Source: Rhododendron vialii (Eukaryota; Streptophyta; Magnoliopsida; Ericales; Ericaceae). From it: 64,000 nucleotides of DNA. The stretch is from positions 12,262,001 through 12,326,000 of the forward strand of contig NC_080561.1 in assembly GCF_030253575.1 (NCBI RefSeq). Direction: 5' to 3'. Position 1 is the first letter of the stretch. Each line of letters opens with the position of its first letter. The position numbers were made by a program, and so were the translations under genes. Shown here in pieces: positions 18,891 to 30,635 of this stretch. The notes beneath the pieces were generated by a model that worked only from the letters and a program-made list of their open reading frames with translations, made no database searches and had not been told where the DNA came from.

Positions 18891-19996
18891 TAGGAAAAAG
18901 GGTGCTCAAAAAGTTCATCTTCCTGTCTTAGTTACTTTTCTATTGTCAAGTAATTTCTCTTCAGCTTCCAGTTTTTGTACCAACGCATATCTACTTCATG
19001 CAAAGAGTACAATTAGGAACATGAATAACAATCTAAAAAAATAATTAATGAGCAAGAATCTCCTCTTGATTATTAAGACAAAGGTATAAAATGAAAAAAG
19101 ATAAACCCACATAGCCATAGATGCTTAAATAATTGTCCATGATTAATTAAAGTCTCGAGAAATTATCTGAAATTTGAAAGGGATCAACATTCAAAAGTTA
19201 TCATCGGATTAACAACAAATAATATTTTAAAGATATATAGAAACCCATAATATTAAGTGGGTGTGCCAACAAAAAAGAAAAATAAAACAAAACTCAAGTT
19301 TGCAATGTGTTCGATTATACAACATCATAATATTTGCGTTGATGCATTTATGGGTACCCTTTAAAGGAGTTTCAATTACTGCCCATGTGCTAAGGAAACG
19401 AAGTTTCCAAAAAATGGAAAAAGGTTTACAACTCCATGTGTTAATTTTGCGAAAAAGTGGTGCTACAATAATAATCAAGGAAAAAAAGAATAGGGTGTGA
19501 ATTAATTTTGCACTCCTTTTTCTTTTGCTACGTCGGAAAATTTTAAAAGAAAACAAAAAAAAAAACTCAACTAGTTTTTTTAATTCAACTAGTCTTTTTT
19601 CTCAAAAAACTGTTCCCAAAAAATATTTTCCAAAAAGTCGTTTTTCCTAAAAACATTTGTAATACAACTATTTTCAAAATTTTCATCTTTTTTCGACAAA
19701 GGTTTTTCAAAAACTTCTCCTCGCGGGACCCACTCCACACTTTCGGTTGGTGCAATCTCTAATGCCACCTGTCACGACCCGCGCCGGTTGACGTGCTAAT
19801 CATTCCCCTAACCACATGGCTCAAAAGGTTAACCTCAAGTTATACAGTTGCTGATCAGAATTCGTTATATACTAAATCTATTTTACTTTCAAGGGCGACG
19901 TGGGATTGCCCCACTATGGGCTCTCACAATTGTACTCCTCATTCATCCAAAATAGAAAATTACAGTATGCGTAACTATAGTAGACAGAGTATGATT
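18891..19996. other. A/T-rich intergenic DNA before the copia element
   Basis: No gene seen. At 19774 'TGTCACGACCCGCGCC' resembles an LTR start, but no matching end was found. TGATT at 19992-19996 is the left target duplication of the copia element. Confidence 0.35.
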
Positions 19997-20129
19997 TGTT
20001 GTTTAGGAAGGAAAAAGTGTTCACAAACCCTTACACATATAACTTTATTTATATTACTCTGGAGAGTTACACATACATAAGATAGACGATATGGGACAAA
20101 TCTACTATCTCTAATAAACACTTCTAATA
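19997..20129 (-). repeat. 3' LTR of the copia element
   Basis: 133-bp repeat, near-identical to 25041-25182 apart from a small deletion (the copy at 25041 has an extra TTTATAAGG). Its outer end reads TGTTG; the inner end AATA departs from the usual CA. Confidence 0.85.
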
Positions 20130-20167
20130 CTCCCCCTCAAGTTGGAGAATAAATATCACAAAATCCT

Positions 20168-21933
20168 TGTCATGCCCTCGATTTTCAACATAAATATAAA
20201 AGATTTTCATAAATAAAACCTCACAATAATTCGTATAATACCCCAAAAGAGTTTAATATTTCTATTTCCATAATTACACTTTCAAGTCCAAGAATTTTCC
20301 AAATAGTACATCATCGGCTCAACGGCCCCAAAACCAACTAAAGTTTCAAGTGTTCAAGAGTTAAGGTTTACAATATCCTCAAATCAAAGTAAGATCATAT
20401 GAAGTTACATATACATCTTCAAAAAGTGATTTACAAATATGACTAAGTAACTTCTGCAAGTTAGCTTTCAAAACCATGTCCACGCCTAAGCACTCCAAGC
20501 ATGCAACTACTATCCTGGGTTAGAATCTGAAAATGATGTAAGGTTTAAGCTACATTAACCCAATAGAAAGCTCTAATCTAACATTATATGTAAATGAAAT
20601 GTAGGGATGAACACATGAGGAATAAGGATAACAAGAGTCAAAGAGTGAATATCATAAATAATCAATAATCCGACATTTCGTCTTCAGAACCAACCATAAG
20701 ACTCGAAGAGTAACCTTTACAAATACCATGTGTCCAAATGTGTCTTGTACAAGTGTCTTGAGCCGTAGCTCCTGCCGAGCCAGTTAAAGGACCCCGATGT
20801 CCTCTGCCAGGCACCTTACCCATTGGGAGGTCCTGAAGTATCAAATACGAGCATATAACTCTTGCCGGGCCAATTAAAGGACCCCGATGTCCTCTGCCAG
20901 GCACTCACCCGTCGATGAGTCCTGAATGTTCACGTTGTGTCCGTAAAATTCCAAAATTCTTTTTACCGTCACGTTCGTATCATTCAAACCCAGCTTTGAT
21001 ATATAAAGTGATTCTTATGAAATCAAGTCCAAACGAGTGTTGAAATTTAAGGGAACGTTCAATGGATTCATACACTACAGGTGATTGAGTTAGGGATCAT
21101 TCGGGAAGTATTCGGAGTAGATTCGAAATGATCGGAATCCAAAACAATAAAGTGGGGATCAAGAACAGCAAAACTGTCCCAAAGCATAAGGGTATTGATA
21201 CCATAGAAGGGTGGTATCGATACCATTAGGTCACGATTTGTCCAGAAGCAAGGGCATCGATACCCATGAAGAATGATATCGATACCATTTAGTTTTCTGG
21301 GTTTGGTAACATAAAGGTATCGATACCCAAGAAAAATGGTATCGATACCAAGGCTGTTCGAGTAAAATTTCTGCAGATTTTTATGAGTTTCTCAACTACA
21401 TCAACCTCAACAACAACAACAAAAAATAGCGAGATTCAAGCTATAAGAAACAAGTCATTAACATATATTGAGAGTTAGAACCCCCTACCTCAAGATTGAA
21501 GGGTAAAGTCAAGAATCCTCCAAGCCTTAGCTAGCTCCAATTCTTGAAATTGGATGAGATACACCTCCACTGAGTTCAAACCAGTGAAATACGGACCACA
21601 ATGAGCGTAGGGATGAAAGATTAGAGGCTGGTTTGTGAGGGTTTTGGGTGATTTGGGTGGAGTTTGAGTGAAAGTGAGAGAGAGGGAGCCGAGAGATAGA
21701 GAAATGGACGGGGGAGAGGAAGAGAAAAGAAAATGGAAAATTATTCCTTATACACACACATGTGATACATATATACACTAGGCACACATCACACTCTCAC
21801 CCCTCAAGTGAAACACTTCAATACATTAACCCCAAATCTCAATATTCTAAACCAATTTCCTCCTTTTATTTCTTATAAAACATTTAAATCAATTATACAA
21901 ATTTATGGGTCTCTAGAATCCCAGCTTGTTACA
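20168..21933 (-). mobile_element. Nested solo LTR, probable Ty3-type, about 1.77 kb
   Basis: Inserted in the 3' part of the copia element. Read on the minus strand it begins TGTAACAAGCTGGGATTC and ends GAGGGCATGACA, the TG...CA form of Ty3-type LTRs. It has no coding capacity. It holds two copies of a segment with 'AAAGGACCCCGATGTCCTCT' (about 20784 and 20877) and a cluster of TATCGATACC motifs (21190-21350). A clear target duplication was not found, so a rearranged insertion cannot be excluded. Confidence 0.6.
21186..21355. repeat. Cluster of TATCGATACC palindromes
   Basis: The motif GGTATCGATACC or a close form occurs six or seven times in 170 bp, in units such as 'GGTATCGATACCATTAGG' alternating with 'GGGCATCGATACCCATGAAG'. 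The motif is its own reverse complement at the core. Confidence 0.8.
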
Positions 21934-21980
21934 TAAAAATTCTAAACGAGATTTAAACAATGATTTGATAAAAACATCTG

Positions 21981-22193
21981 CTATCTGAGCTCGGACACAC
22001 AAGGCATAGCCAACACACCACCATCAACCTTCTCTTGAACGATATGACAATTTACCTCAATATTTTTGGTTCTCTCATGAAACACAGGGTTCGAAACGAT
22101 ATGTGTCGCCACCTGATTATCACAATACATAGGAATGGGTAATTGCACCCAAAATCCCAGCTCCTCGAGAAAGGATCTTAGTAATAACCTCAC
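21981..22193 (-). pseudogene. Copia RNase H fragment
   Basis: Contains the typical [20 protein letters not shown] stretch of plant copia RNase H. The start and the catalytic N-terminal part are out of frame (in 22200-22780, which has stops). Confidence 0.85.
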
Positions 22194-22782
22194 ATGTAGT
22201 ATGAGTCATGACATGATACTCTGCTTCTGCACTAGACCTTGCAACAACAATCTGTTTCTTACTTTTTCATGTAACTAAGTTGCCACCAACAAAAGTACAG
22301 TAATCAGTTTTTGAACGTCTATCAAAAGGTGGCCATGTCCAATCTACTTCAGTAAACGTCTCAACACACAAATGACCATTGGAACGGTAAAATAAGCCAC
22401 GTCCAGGATGAGCCTTAAGATACTTCACAATACGAATACAAGCTTCTCAATGTGGAAGACGAGGAACAGACATAAACTGACTCACCATACTAACAGCAAA
22501 CGAGATATCAGGACGCGTATTGGTAAGATAATTCAACTTGTCAACCAAGTGATAATATTGGTCTGAATGAGGAAATTTATCTCCCTAATCAACACAACGT
22601 TTGACATTAGGATCCATCGGAGACTCCACAAGTTTGCCTCCCAACAAACCTGTCTCCTCTAGAATATCCAACACATATTTTCTCTGGGACAAACTAATCT
22701 CATCCTTGGACCTTACTACCTCAATACCCAAGAAATATTGTAGCTTACCCAAGTCTTTAGTGTGAAACTGACTATATAAGAA

Positions 22783-23328
22783 TTATTTCAACTCACCGAT
22801 CCATTTCTGATCATCTCCAGTAATAATAATGTCATTTACATAGACAATGAGCAATACTTTCCCTCGAGCCGTCATAAGGGAAAATATAGAATGATCTGAT
22901 TGACTTCGATGCATGCCAAACCTCAAAGTAGCCTCACTAAACTTGTCAAACCGCGCTTTAGGAGATTGCTTAAGTCCATAAAGTGCCTTGCGAAGATGAC
23001 ATACCTTATGATGCTTCCCCTGAACAACAAACCCAGGTGGTTGCTCCATATAGACTTCCTCCTGGAGATCGCCATGGAGAAATGCATTTTTGACATCAAG
23101 CTGAAACAACGGCCAATCAAGATTGGCGGCAAGAGATATAAAAATCCGCACAGAGCCAAACTTGGCAACAGGAGAGAACGTTTCGAAATAATCAACACCA
23201 TAAGTCTGGGTGTAGCCTTTAGCAACCAAGAATGCTTTGTGATGCTCAACAGTGCCATCAGGAAGATACTTTACAGTATAGACCCAATGACAGCCAACAA
23301 TAGATTTCCCAGCAGGAAAAGTAACCAA
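22783..23328 (-). pseudogene. Copia reverse transcriptase fragment
   Basis: The frame shows the order of copia RT landmarks: GCHWVYTVKY, AKGYTQTYGVDYFETFSPVAK, QLDVKNAFLHGDL, EEVYMEQPPGF and LYGLKQSP. The catalytic motif, normally Tyr-Val-Asp-Asp, reads Tyr-Val-Asn-Asp here, and the frame is broken on both sides, so it is inactive. Its opposite-strand frame at 22900-23400 is a shadow. Confidence 0.92.
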
Positions 23329-25040
23329 CTCTCATATGTCATTAGTATGAAGACTAGACATTTTATTCATCATAGATGTCCACCACTCAAATCGAGATAA
23401 CGCCTCCTGGACAGTTTTAGGAATAAAAACGAAGGAAACAGTAGTAGTGAAAGCACGAAAGGATAGAGAGAAATGAGTATAAGAGATAAATCGAGAAATA
23501 GGATAAGAAATGCTCGAGATATTAGAAAAATCATATTTTACCAATGGACGACGATTGTCACGAGTTGGATATCGAGGATCAAGTAGATCTGGCGACGGGG
23601 GAGAAGACAGAGGCGTGGGCACAAAGAGTTCAGCAGACTAGAATGGTGTTGTAGGCTAAGGTGGTGCCTGTGGTAGGGTTTGTGCTAGAGGCGGAGGCGT
23701 TACTGGTACTGGATATACCTGCAAAGGTTGGGATGGAACAGTGCCAGTAGGAACAACCATAGGTAACACAGACTCAAGTGTAAGAAGATCATTGGTACTA
23801 ACAAGATCCAAGTAATATGGCAACGACTCATTGAACGTGACATCAGCACAGACGAAGTGACGATGTAAAGTAGGAGAGTAACATCGATATCATTTCTGGG
23901 TGTGTGAGTAGCCCAGAAAGATACACCTAATAAGTTTGCTCCTATCATGGTTAAAAGCATGAACATATCAGGTGTACCCAAAAACTCGAAAGGGTAAAGA
24001 GTGGAAAGGCAGACCGGGAAACAAGACCATATAGAGAACCTGACCACCTAAGACCGTAAAGGGCATATGGTTGATTAGGTAACATGCAGTGAGAATGGCG
24101 TCACTCAAATATAATTTAGGAACATGCATTTAAAATAATAAGACACGTATAATCTCAGACAAGTGCCGAATCTTGCGCTCTGCAATTCCATTTTGTTATG
24201 GAGTCCGAGAGCACGACAATTGATGAATAATGTCATGATCATCGAAAAGCTGAGAAAGTAGATGGTAAAAATACTACCAATACTTGTAGAACCAGAAGTA
24301 GTACCAACAATTGTAGAGAGATGGCCCGAATGAGTACCAGAACCTGTTTTCTCCTCAGACATTTTTCCAAACATGTAAGAACCAAATACCAACGAAAGCA
24401 CCAAACTGTATAACAAACCAAAACAACTAATACCGCATCAAACGACCAATACCGACGCGTATGAACCTACTACTGCCCAGACCCAACATGATCAACAACC
24501 ACCCAACATCTCCAAGGAAGTAGCAACCGCAAAAACCATGGAAAAAATAATTATCAACACCAACCAAGCACTAGTCCGTAAATCGTACGACCAAACTACC
24601 CCAAATTAGTGACAAGGCAACAAAAAACAGAGCTAAAATACCTCAAAGAATAAAGACCAATCAGTTTTGACTGCAAATGGAGGAGACCCAGTTGATTTGA
24701 GGTGAAATCAGAATAACCGAAATAAGTTGAAGCATAGCTGAAGGGCGCCGGTGGGTGAAAAGCATATTCCGGTGATCGGCGAGTGTGGAGGGTGGCCGAC
24801 GAGGGATGTAGTGGGTTCGATTGTGATCGGCGAGGGGTGTATGGTGATCGGTGAGTGGTGTATTGGTGGGCTAGGGTTTCGACTGGATTCTTGTGCGATA
24901 GTGGGTTTCAAACAGGTTTTGTTTTTCTTTTCTTTTCTTTTTTTATAAGATGGGTTAGGGATTTTTGGGTTTCGGCTAGTGGGTGATGAGTCAAATCAGT
25001 TGTGGTTTAGGATTAGGGTTTTAATCATGCTTTGATACCA

Positions 25041-25182
25041 TATTGTTTAGGAAGGAAAAAGTTTATAAGGTGTTCATAAACCCTTACACATGTAACTTTA
25101 TTTATATTACTCTAGAGAGTTACATATACATAAGATAGACGATATGGGACAAACCCACTATCTTTAATAAACACTTCTAACA
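25041..25182 (-). repeat. 5' LTR of the copia element
   Basis: 142-bp repeat next to the primer binding site; its inner edge reads TA instead of TG on the plus strand, a point change relative to the other copy. Confidence 0.85.
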
Positions 25183-25187
25183 TGATT

Positions 25188-25340
25188 GTCCACTTGCTCT
25201 TAAATAATACTTTTAATTTGGAAATATTTTAGAAACTTAATTGCCTAAATTCCATGAAATATGCATTTTCAAAGGAAAGCAAATATACCGCGTGACAACA
25301 CACAAACTGATGCAAACATACGCACACACTAGTGGCTCAA
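25188..25340. other. Short intergenic spacer
   Basis: A/T-rich sequence with no feature between the copia target duplication and the retro-insertion. Confidence 0.4.
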
Positions 25341-25362
25341 AGAATGCGGCATTTGTAATGGC

Positions 25363-26354
25363 TCAAAGAATGCGGCATTAATGGCCAACACTATTACAAT
25401 TCTCTCTCTCTAAGATAGAAGCAAACAGATAACGATTCCAGATCTGGGCCGGGGAGGGGGGCCTCCGCCTCTCCCACCCTCCTCCCCCCCCACTCCCCCT
25501 ACCCTCCTCGCCTATCCTCTCTCTCTTCGCCGTGTTCTCCATGACCTATAGGTTTCGAGCGGCGGTTCGTTAGGACGGCAAGGGTTCCTCCGACCAGCTT
25601 CGCCGACGGATGGTGGCTCCTTTGTCCCGTTCCTCTTCCATCGTCTCCAAATCTGTTTTGTTCCTGGTCCGGCAACGAGTATAATAAGGTGTGCTGTTGG
25701 CGTTTGGGATTTTTGTTTTTCTTCTGGTTTTTTTCCAGTTTTCCATTTCTATCGACGGGTTTCCCCCTGTCCGATTCTATACCAATCTGAGTGTTCTAGA
25801 TCTGGTGGGTGATGGTAGTGGGCGAATAATACGGCGCCTATTGAGGAATGGTCCGGTGTTGGTGGTCTCTGGATGTTTGTTTTAGGGGTGGTGGGTTTCG
25901 GTGGTGCTGGTGGGGTTGGTGGTGGTCCGGTGGTGTTTGTTTGGGCTGAGCAGCAATCGGCTGGATGAAGACTGGTCTTCGGTCGCCATGGTCCGGTGTT
26001 TCGACTCTCATTCTGTTCAGGCCGGTGACTCTGTGGTTTTTGTCCATGAGACTTGTTAGATTCTAGTTGATTTGTTGTTATTTTGCCTTCAAATTTTAGC
26101 GATACTTATTTGTTTAGGGTTTGAGCTGTGGATTTCTCTAAATCCTCTGTAATCTAGATCGATATTGGTTCTTATGTACCGGTGTTATCGCCGAGATTGG
26201 TTCTTATGTACTAGTGTTATCACAGGGCCTGCTTCAGCAATAGATGCCGAATTGATGTTTAGATTACTTTAGTTCTTTTCTGTATCTGTTCTAGAATTTG
26301 TTTTGCCCAATGGACTCATGTTGAATGAATGACTCTTTCAAAAAAAAAAAAAAA
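25363..26354 (+). mobile_element. Poly(A)-tailed retro-insertion (5'-truncated LINE 3' UTR or retrocopy)
   Basis: The segment ends TGAATGACTCTTTC then a ~16-base A tail (26339-26354). Directly after the tail is AAAGAATGCGGCATTTGTAA followed by TGGCT, which matches 25339-25363 before the insertion: a ~24-bp target duplication. A third partial copy of the same flank stands at 25365-25382. The interior has a C-rich start (25450-25530) and a T-rich 3' end; no protein is recognised. The tail resembles those of plant L1-type LINEs. Confidence 0.7.
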
Positions 26355-26644
26355 AGAATGCGGCATTTGTAATGGCTTTGAACGTCTTTAGCAAGGAGGG
26401 AGCAAAATGATTACTCGTTACTGTTGATCAAATTGTCTTGTCGATCAGGATTCAACAACTCCATTAGAAGACAGTTACACTTGAAGAAAATAAAATAAAC
26501 TACAAATAATGTCAGTCCAAAAGTAGTTACGTGATAAGTTGATTATACAATCAATAGGCTTCAAGATATAAAACTTTCAGAAACCAAAACTAATGATTAT
26601 GAAACCAAAACGATTTTTTTTACAAATTTCCATCATTAGAAGAA
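26355..26644. other. 3' flank of the serpin pseudogene
   Basis: From about 26560 it matches 12990-13074, the 3' flank of the intact serpin. No other feature. Confidence 0.5.
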
Positions 26645-29147
26645 CTAAAGGCTTGGATTGAGCACTGCACCCGTGAAAAACAACAACCCTGACATCTCTT
26701 CCTTGATCATGAACAGAAAGGGATGATCAGCAATGAAACTCGGTTTTGGGGACCGATGGGCCCATTTAGACGTGGCTACCACTTTGGCACGAGTAATGAC
26801 TGCACTGCAGCCTCTGTGCCTTTCTCGTCTACCTGAACAACTACTTTCTGAATCATTGATGTAGCAAGGAATTGGATCCCCTTAGGAATTTTCATCATCT
26901 CTGAGAAGTCTTCTGGATTTTCAACAAAAGGAAACGTCATTCCCATGGTTAAATTCGTATGAGAATTTGAACTTCGGGATCCAAAATTCGGCAAGACTCA
27001 CTTCTCTTACGTCAAAGTAATCTTGCTTCAAAAATCCAGGATCAGAACACAGCTCTTGGAGGAGATTTTGTAACCCAACTCTCTCGTGAGGGAGAAAGAA
27101 ATACATAGAAAACTTCCTATCGAGTTTTGCACTTTGGTATGGGATTTTGAGGACTTTGAAAGCGTCAAAAGATTCGTAGTGATATTTCTTACAACTCGTC
27201 ATGAATGGAATTGAAACGGTGTCTCCAGTGAGAAGATAGAAAGTTTTGTTTTCGGTTAGACTCGCATCAAATCTACGTGTGCTGGTCCAAATTCCTTTGA
27301 AGTAGAATCCATTTGCAAGAACGATTGTTGTTTCTGGAGATAACAACCGAGGTTGTAGAAAGTTTGTGATAAGCCCTTTTGATGCTTTTTTGGCCCACGA
27401 GTTCACTTTATTTACCACTTCATTAATCTGTGTAGATGTTTCATTCATCAATAATAAATACTGAGATATATATACAAAAATACGTCATCTTATGTCTTCG
27501 CCAAATTCCTTTTTGATTCAGTAATGAATGTAATGGTAGAAGTCACTATTTTGAACACCCAACCTCTCAATGTTAAAAATCCATTCTATTTTCGAAATAT
27601 TTCTCGCTTTTCAATTTCTCCTCGTTAAGATGAATTAATAACTCAAAATTTTGATTCTAGACTAACAAAAGTTTAGAGATTACCAAAAAAACATCTTTAG
27701 TTTTTGAAACTGATTATTTGGCAACATTGTTGTTTCAATGCAGAAAGGAGTAAACACTTTGTTGGCCACAAAATTAAGCACCTAAATCTTTACTCCTAAA
27801 TGCAGAAAATGAGACCTAAAAAATGAAACCCTATTAATCCAGGTTCCTACCCTCCTCAGCCCATGACTAGCTTTGTACCCCTCTTCATCTATTTCCTCCA
27901 ATTCAGCAATCTCATCACCATTACAACCAATTCCTAGGGATTTGTGTTAATGCCCAGACTGTTTTGTGCGTATGCTGAGAACGATTCTATTCCTATTATT
28001 GATCCCGTCTGAAAAAAAAGATAAAGATAATGCAGCCTTAGCCGATCTATATATAAATTGCTTTAGGTTTATGTCTCTTCAATTTCCCCCTATAAATTGA
28101 TTTCCTGAAAATTCTCATCATCACCTCCTCAATTGGAAGAACTCTTCGTTTACCTTTCCTTCTGGATCTTGCTCTCTTTGAGGCCGCAATATCTTTCAAA
28201 AAAATTTGATCGATCTCTTTGGCTGTGTTTTTGTATTTTTTTTCTTCTATCATTCAATTCTTTACTGGATGATTATGCTAGGTTGTCTAGATTTTTATTT
28301 TATTATATATGATTAAAGTTGGGATGTAAATATACTTTTAGCTGTGATGCATCATGTCAACGCTGATGTACCCTTATCAATTTCTCTAAAAGAATTTTCT
28401 TTTGCCGATAAAAAGTGCATAACAAAAGAGTGAGGCCTAGTTTGGTATTACTGGCCAAATAGCTTCTTTTTTTTGTCATCATTCATTTTTTATTTGAATA
28501 AGAACATTTTTTATTTGAATAAGAACAGAAAAAAAAAATGTCATATGACTTATAATACCAAACGAGGCCCGGGTGTGAGAGCAAGTAGAGGGGGGGAGGG
28601 AATTACCTGCATTTGAAAATCAACAGTTTTTGCATTACAAGCGTAGATCCCTTTCAGTACTTCTTCCTTATATACTTCTTCCTTATAAGAACCTACAAGA
28701 GGAAAATGCTTGTCCACCCAAGCTCCGTTAACCATACACAAAACCGGACCGTCACCGCCCTCATCAGACCTTCGTCCACCACCACACCCTGCCGCCGCCG
28801 CCATCATTGCCGAAGCGCTCGACTTGATTTCATCGATGTCTTGTGCCCCAAGCAACGCCAGCACATGCTCCAAGGTGCGGCCTCTGGATCCGGCGGCCAC
28901 CATGGTTAGAACGACGTCAATCGATATCAGAGACAGCGCAAAGTTGTCGTTTGAGCCCTCTTCGACTTGCTTGATCAAAAGCTGCTTTGCTATCCCCGTG
29001 CTGAAATCCAATCTCGATCTGGTGATTTCTGTGCGTGCTATGGGGTCCGTTGGAGCCGAAGGGAGATTTTTGGTTGAAAGCTTTCGCCGTTTCGATGGCC
29101 CGGTAATGTTTTCCGCAGAAGCTTTTTTTCTTCCCGTCCGACACCAT
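26645..29147 (-). pseudogene. Serpin pseudogene, duplicate of the intact serpin
   Basis: Collinear with 13075-15646, including intron position and core promoter. Exon 1 relic is about 29147-28607, exon 2 relic about 27417-26645. Disruptions seen: one extra base in the lysine-run codons near residue 8 shifts the frame, so the N-terminus (28917-29147) and the body (28550-29011) lie in different frames; a 15-base duplication gives KEEVYKEEV; a 20-base loss near 26946 (relative to the copy's 'TTCTTCATGGTCTTAGC' stretch) shifts exon 2; the reactive loop has a further indel and a stop soon after GTEAA (26776-26830). The core serpin body 26921-27451 is otherwise well kept, so decay is recent. Confidence 0.92.
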
Positions 29148-29510
29148 TAGTGATCGTAAAACTGGGTTTTCGTTTCCTTCCTGTAGAGAGGTGCGGACTG
29201 TACAAGCTTGAATATAAGAGGCTCTTCCCCAAAGGGCTAGGGTTTGTTTCTTTATATACAGTTCGGTTGAAGGGGTTTCTTGAGTAGCACGGTTGGGTTT
29301 ATTTATTTCCTTTCCTGAATTTTTGTTTCCGTAGTTCTTGGTACTGATATTATGTAGCGTATGGTATAGGCACCCTTTAGAAAAACATAGAAATAGGGAT
29401 TTGTCGGGGAGATATTACTCCATTCTACATAAGGGAATAGGCATATGATATTTTTCCAACTTCCAAAATTAAACCACATTTTTTTTTTGGGTGGGATTCA
29501 TATCATCTAC
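29148..29510. other. Upstream region of the serpin pseudogene
   Basis: Matches the promoter of the intact copy (15647-15830), including 'AAAGGGCTAGGGTTTGT' and a TATATAAAG box (about 29250-29258, minus strand), then diverges, and resembles 16325-16410 again at 29430-29480. It lacks the left part of the outer MITE present at 16416. Confidence 0.6.
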
Positions 29511-29862
29511 GATGTTGTTTGATAAAACTGAAACCGAAAACTGAAAAATTTTGGTACTGAAAGCAAAATGCTGAATTTTTAAGCTAAAAAGTAATTTGAT
29601 AAACATATTAAGCACTGAATTAAAATAATTGATAAATTAATTTTATTTTCATTAATGATATTGATTCTCTTTTAATTTTACGAATGGTCACCATGTATAT
29701 GTGGTCAGGGTTGAGTGGTAATTGTGGCGGCAGGGCCGGCCCAGGCCCAGGCCCAAGGCCCAAGAGGCATGGGCCTTGGGCATCCAACAAATTTTAAATT
29801 TTGGGGGCACTCCAATATTATTTATAAATTATTGTATATATATATAATGAGAAATTTTCAAG

Positions 29863-30190
29863 TGAGAGATCCCTCATTTTGTTAAAATGAGGGACTTTCA
29901 TTTCCCGATCAAATTTTGAAAATCCGAACCGTTCAATGTGGGCAGAATGTAATTTTAAGGGCTCCCGCAAGAAATCAGCAAAAAAAATGACCGGGAAGGG
30001 CGTCATCCGAGCAGTTTTTTTTGAACCGTTCAATGAAAACTGCTCGGATGAAGCCCTTTCCGGTCATTTTTTTTGTTGATTTCACACGGGGACCCTTAAA
30101 ATCACGTTCTGATCACTTTGAGCCGCTCGGATCATCGAAATTCAATCGGGAAGGAGAGTCCCGCATTTTAATAAAATGAGGGATCCCTCA
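29863..30190. mobile_element. Foldback MITE inside the hAT element, copy 1
   Basis: Arms such as TGAGAGATCCCTCATTTT and AAAATGAGGGATCCCTCA mirror each other; the centre reads 'ACTGCTCGGATGAAGCCC' against 'GGGCGTCATCCGAGCAGT'. Non-coding. Confidence 0.8.
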
Positions 30191-30219
30191 CCGGAACCTA
30201 ACTCTATATATAATATATA

Positions 30220-30256
<37 letters not shown>

Positions 30257-30259
<3 letters not shown>

Positions 30260-30635
30260 TCCGTCTCCCGTAAGAACCACCTCATTTTAATAAAATGCCG
30301 ACCTCCCTTTCCCGATTGAATTTCGATGATCCGAGCTGCTCAATGTGTTCAGAACGTGATTTTAAAGATACTCGCGAGAAATCAGCAAAAAAAATGACCG
30401 GGAAGGACTTCATCCGAGCAGTTTTTGTTTGTTTTTTATCTAACGGTTCAAACAAAAACTGCTCGGATGAAGCCCTTTCCGGTCATTTTTTTTGCCGATT
30501 TCTCGCGGGTACCCTTAAAATCACGTTTTGAACACATTGAGCGGCTCGGATCATAGAAATTCGATCGGAAAATGGGAGAAATGAAGAGGTTCACATTTTA
30601 ACTAACATAAGGACTCCCTCATTTGAGACTGACTG
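30257..30635. mobile_element. Foldback MITE inside the hAT element, copy 2
   Basis: Same family as 29863-30190 (shared 'AAATGACCGGGAAGG' and 'AAACTGCTCGGATGAAGCCC'). CAGTCCGTCTC at the left is mirrored by GAGACTGACTG at the right. Flanked by TA runs. Confidence 0.75.

Larger units (their letters stand above)
19997..25182 (-). mobile_element. Decayed Ty1/copia LTR retrotransposon
   Basis: Short LTRs at 19997-20129 and 25041-25182 share TGTTTAGGAAGG and end CTTCTAA(T/C)A; TGATT duplicates flank it at 19992-19996 and 25183-25187. On the minus strand a primer binding site TGGTATCAAAGC abuts the 5' LTR (25029-25040), and a polypurine tract TTGAGGGGGAG abuts the 3' LTR (20130-20140). Coding remnants on the minus strand run from a short gag start (near 24361), integrase fragments (24000-24230), reverse transcriptase (22783-23328) to RNase H (21981-22193), all frameshifted. 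Most of gag and the protease are missing, so gag is joined to integrase by a deletion. Removing the nested LTR leaves about 3.4 kb. Confidence 0.9.

Noticed and set aside
19774..19996. Start of another LTR (TGTCACGACCCGCGCC)
   Set aside because: No matching end, partner repeat or target duplication could be found in the window.
22900..23400. 166-codon plus frame in the copia element
   Set aside because: Shadow of the reverse transcriptase coding region on the opposite strand.
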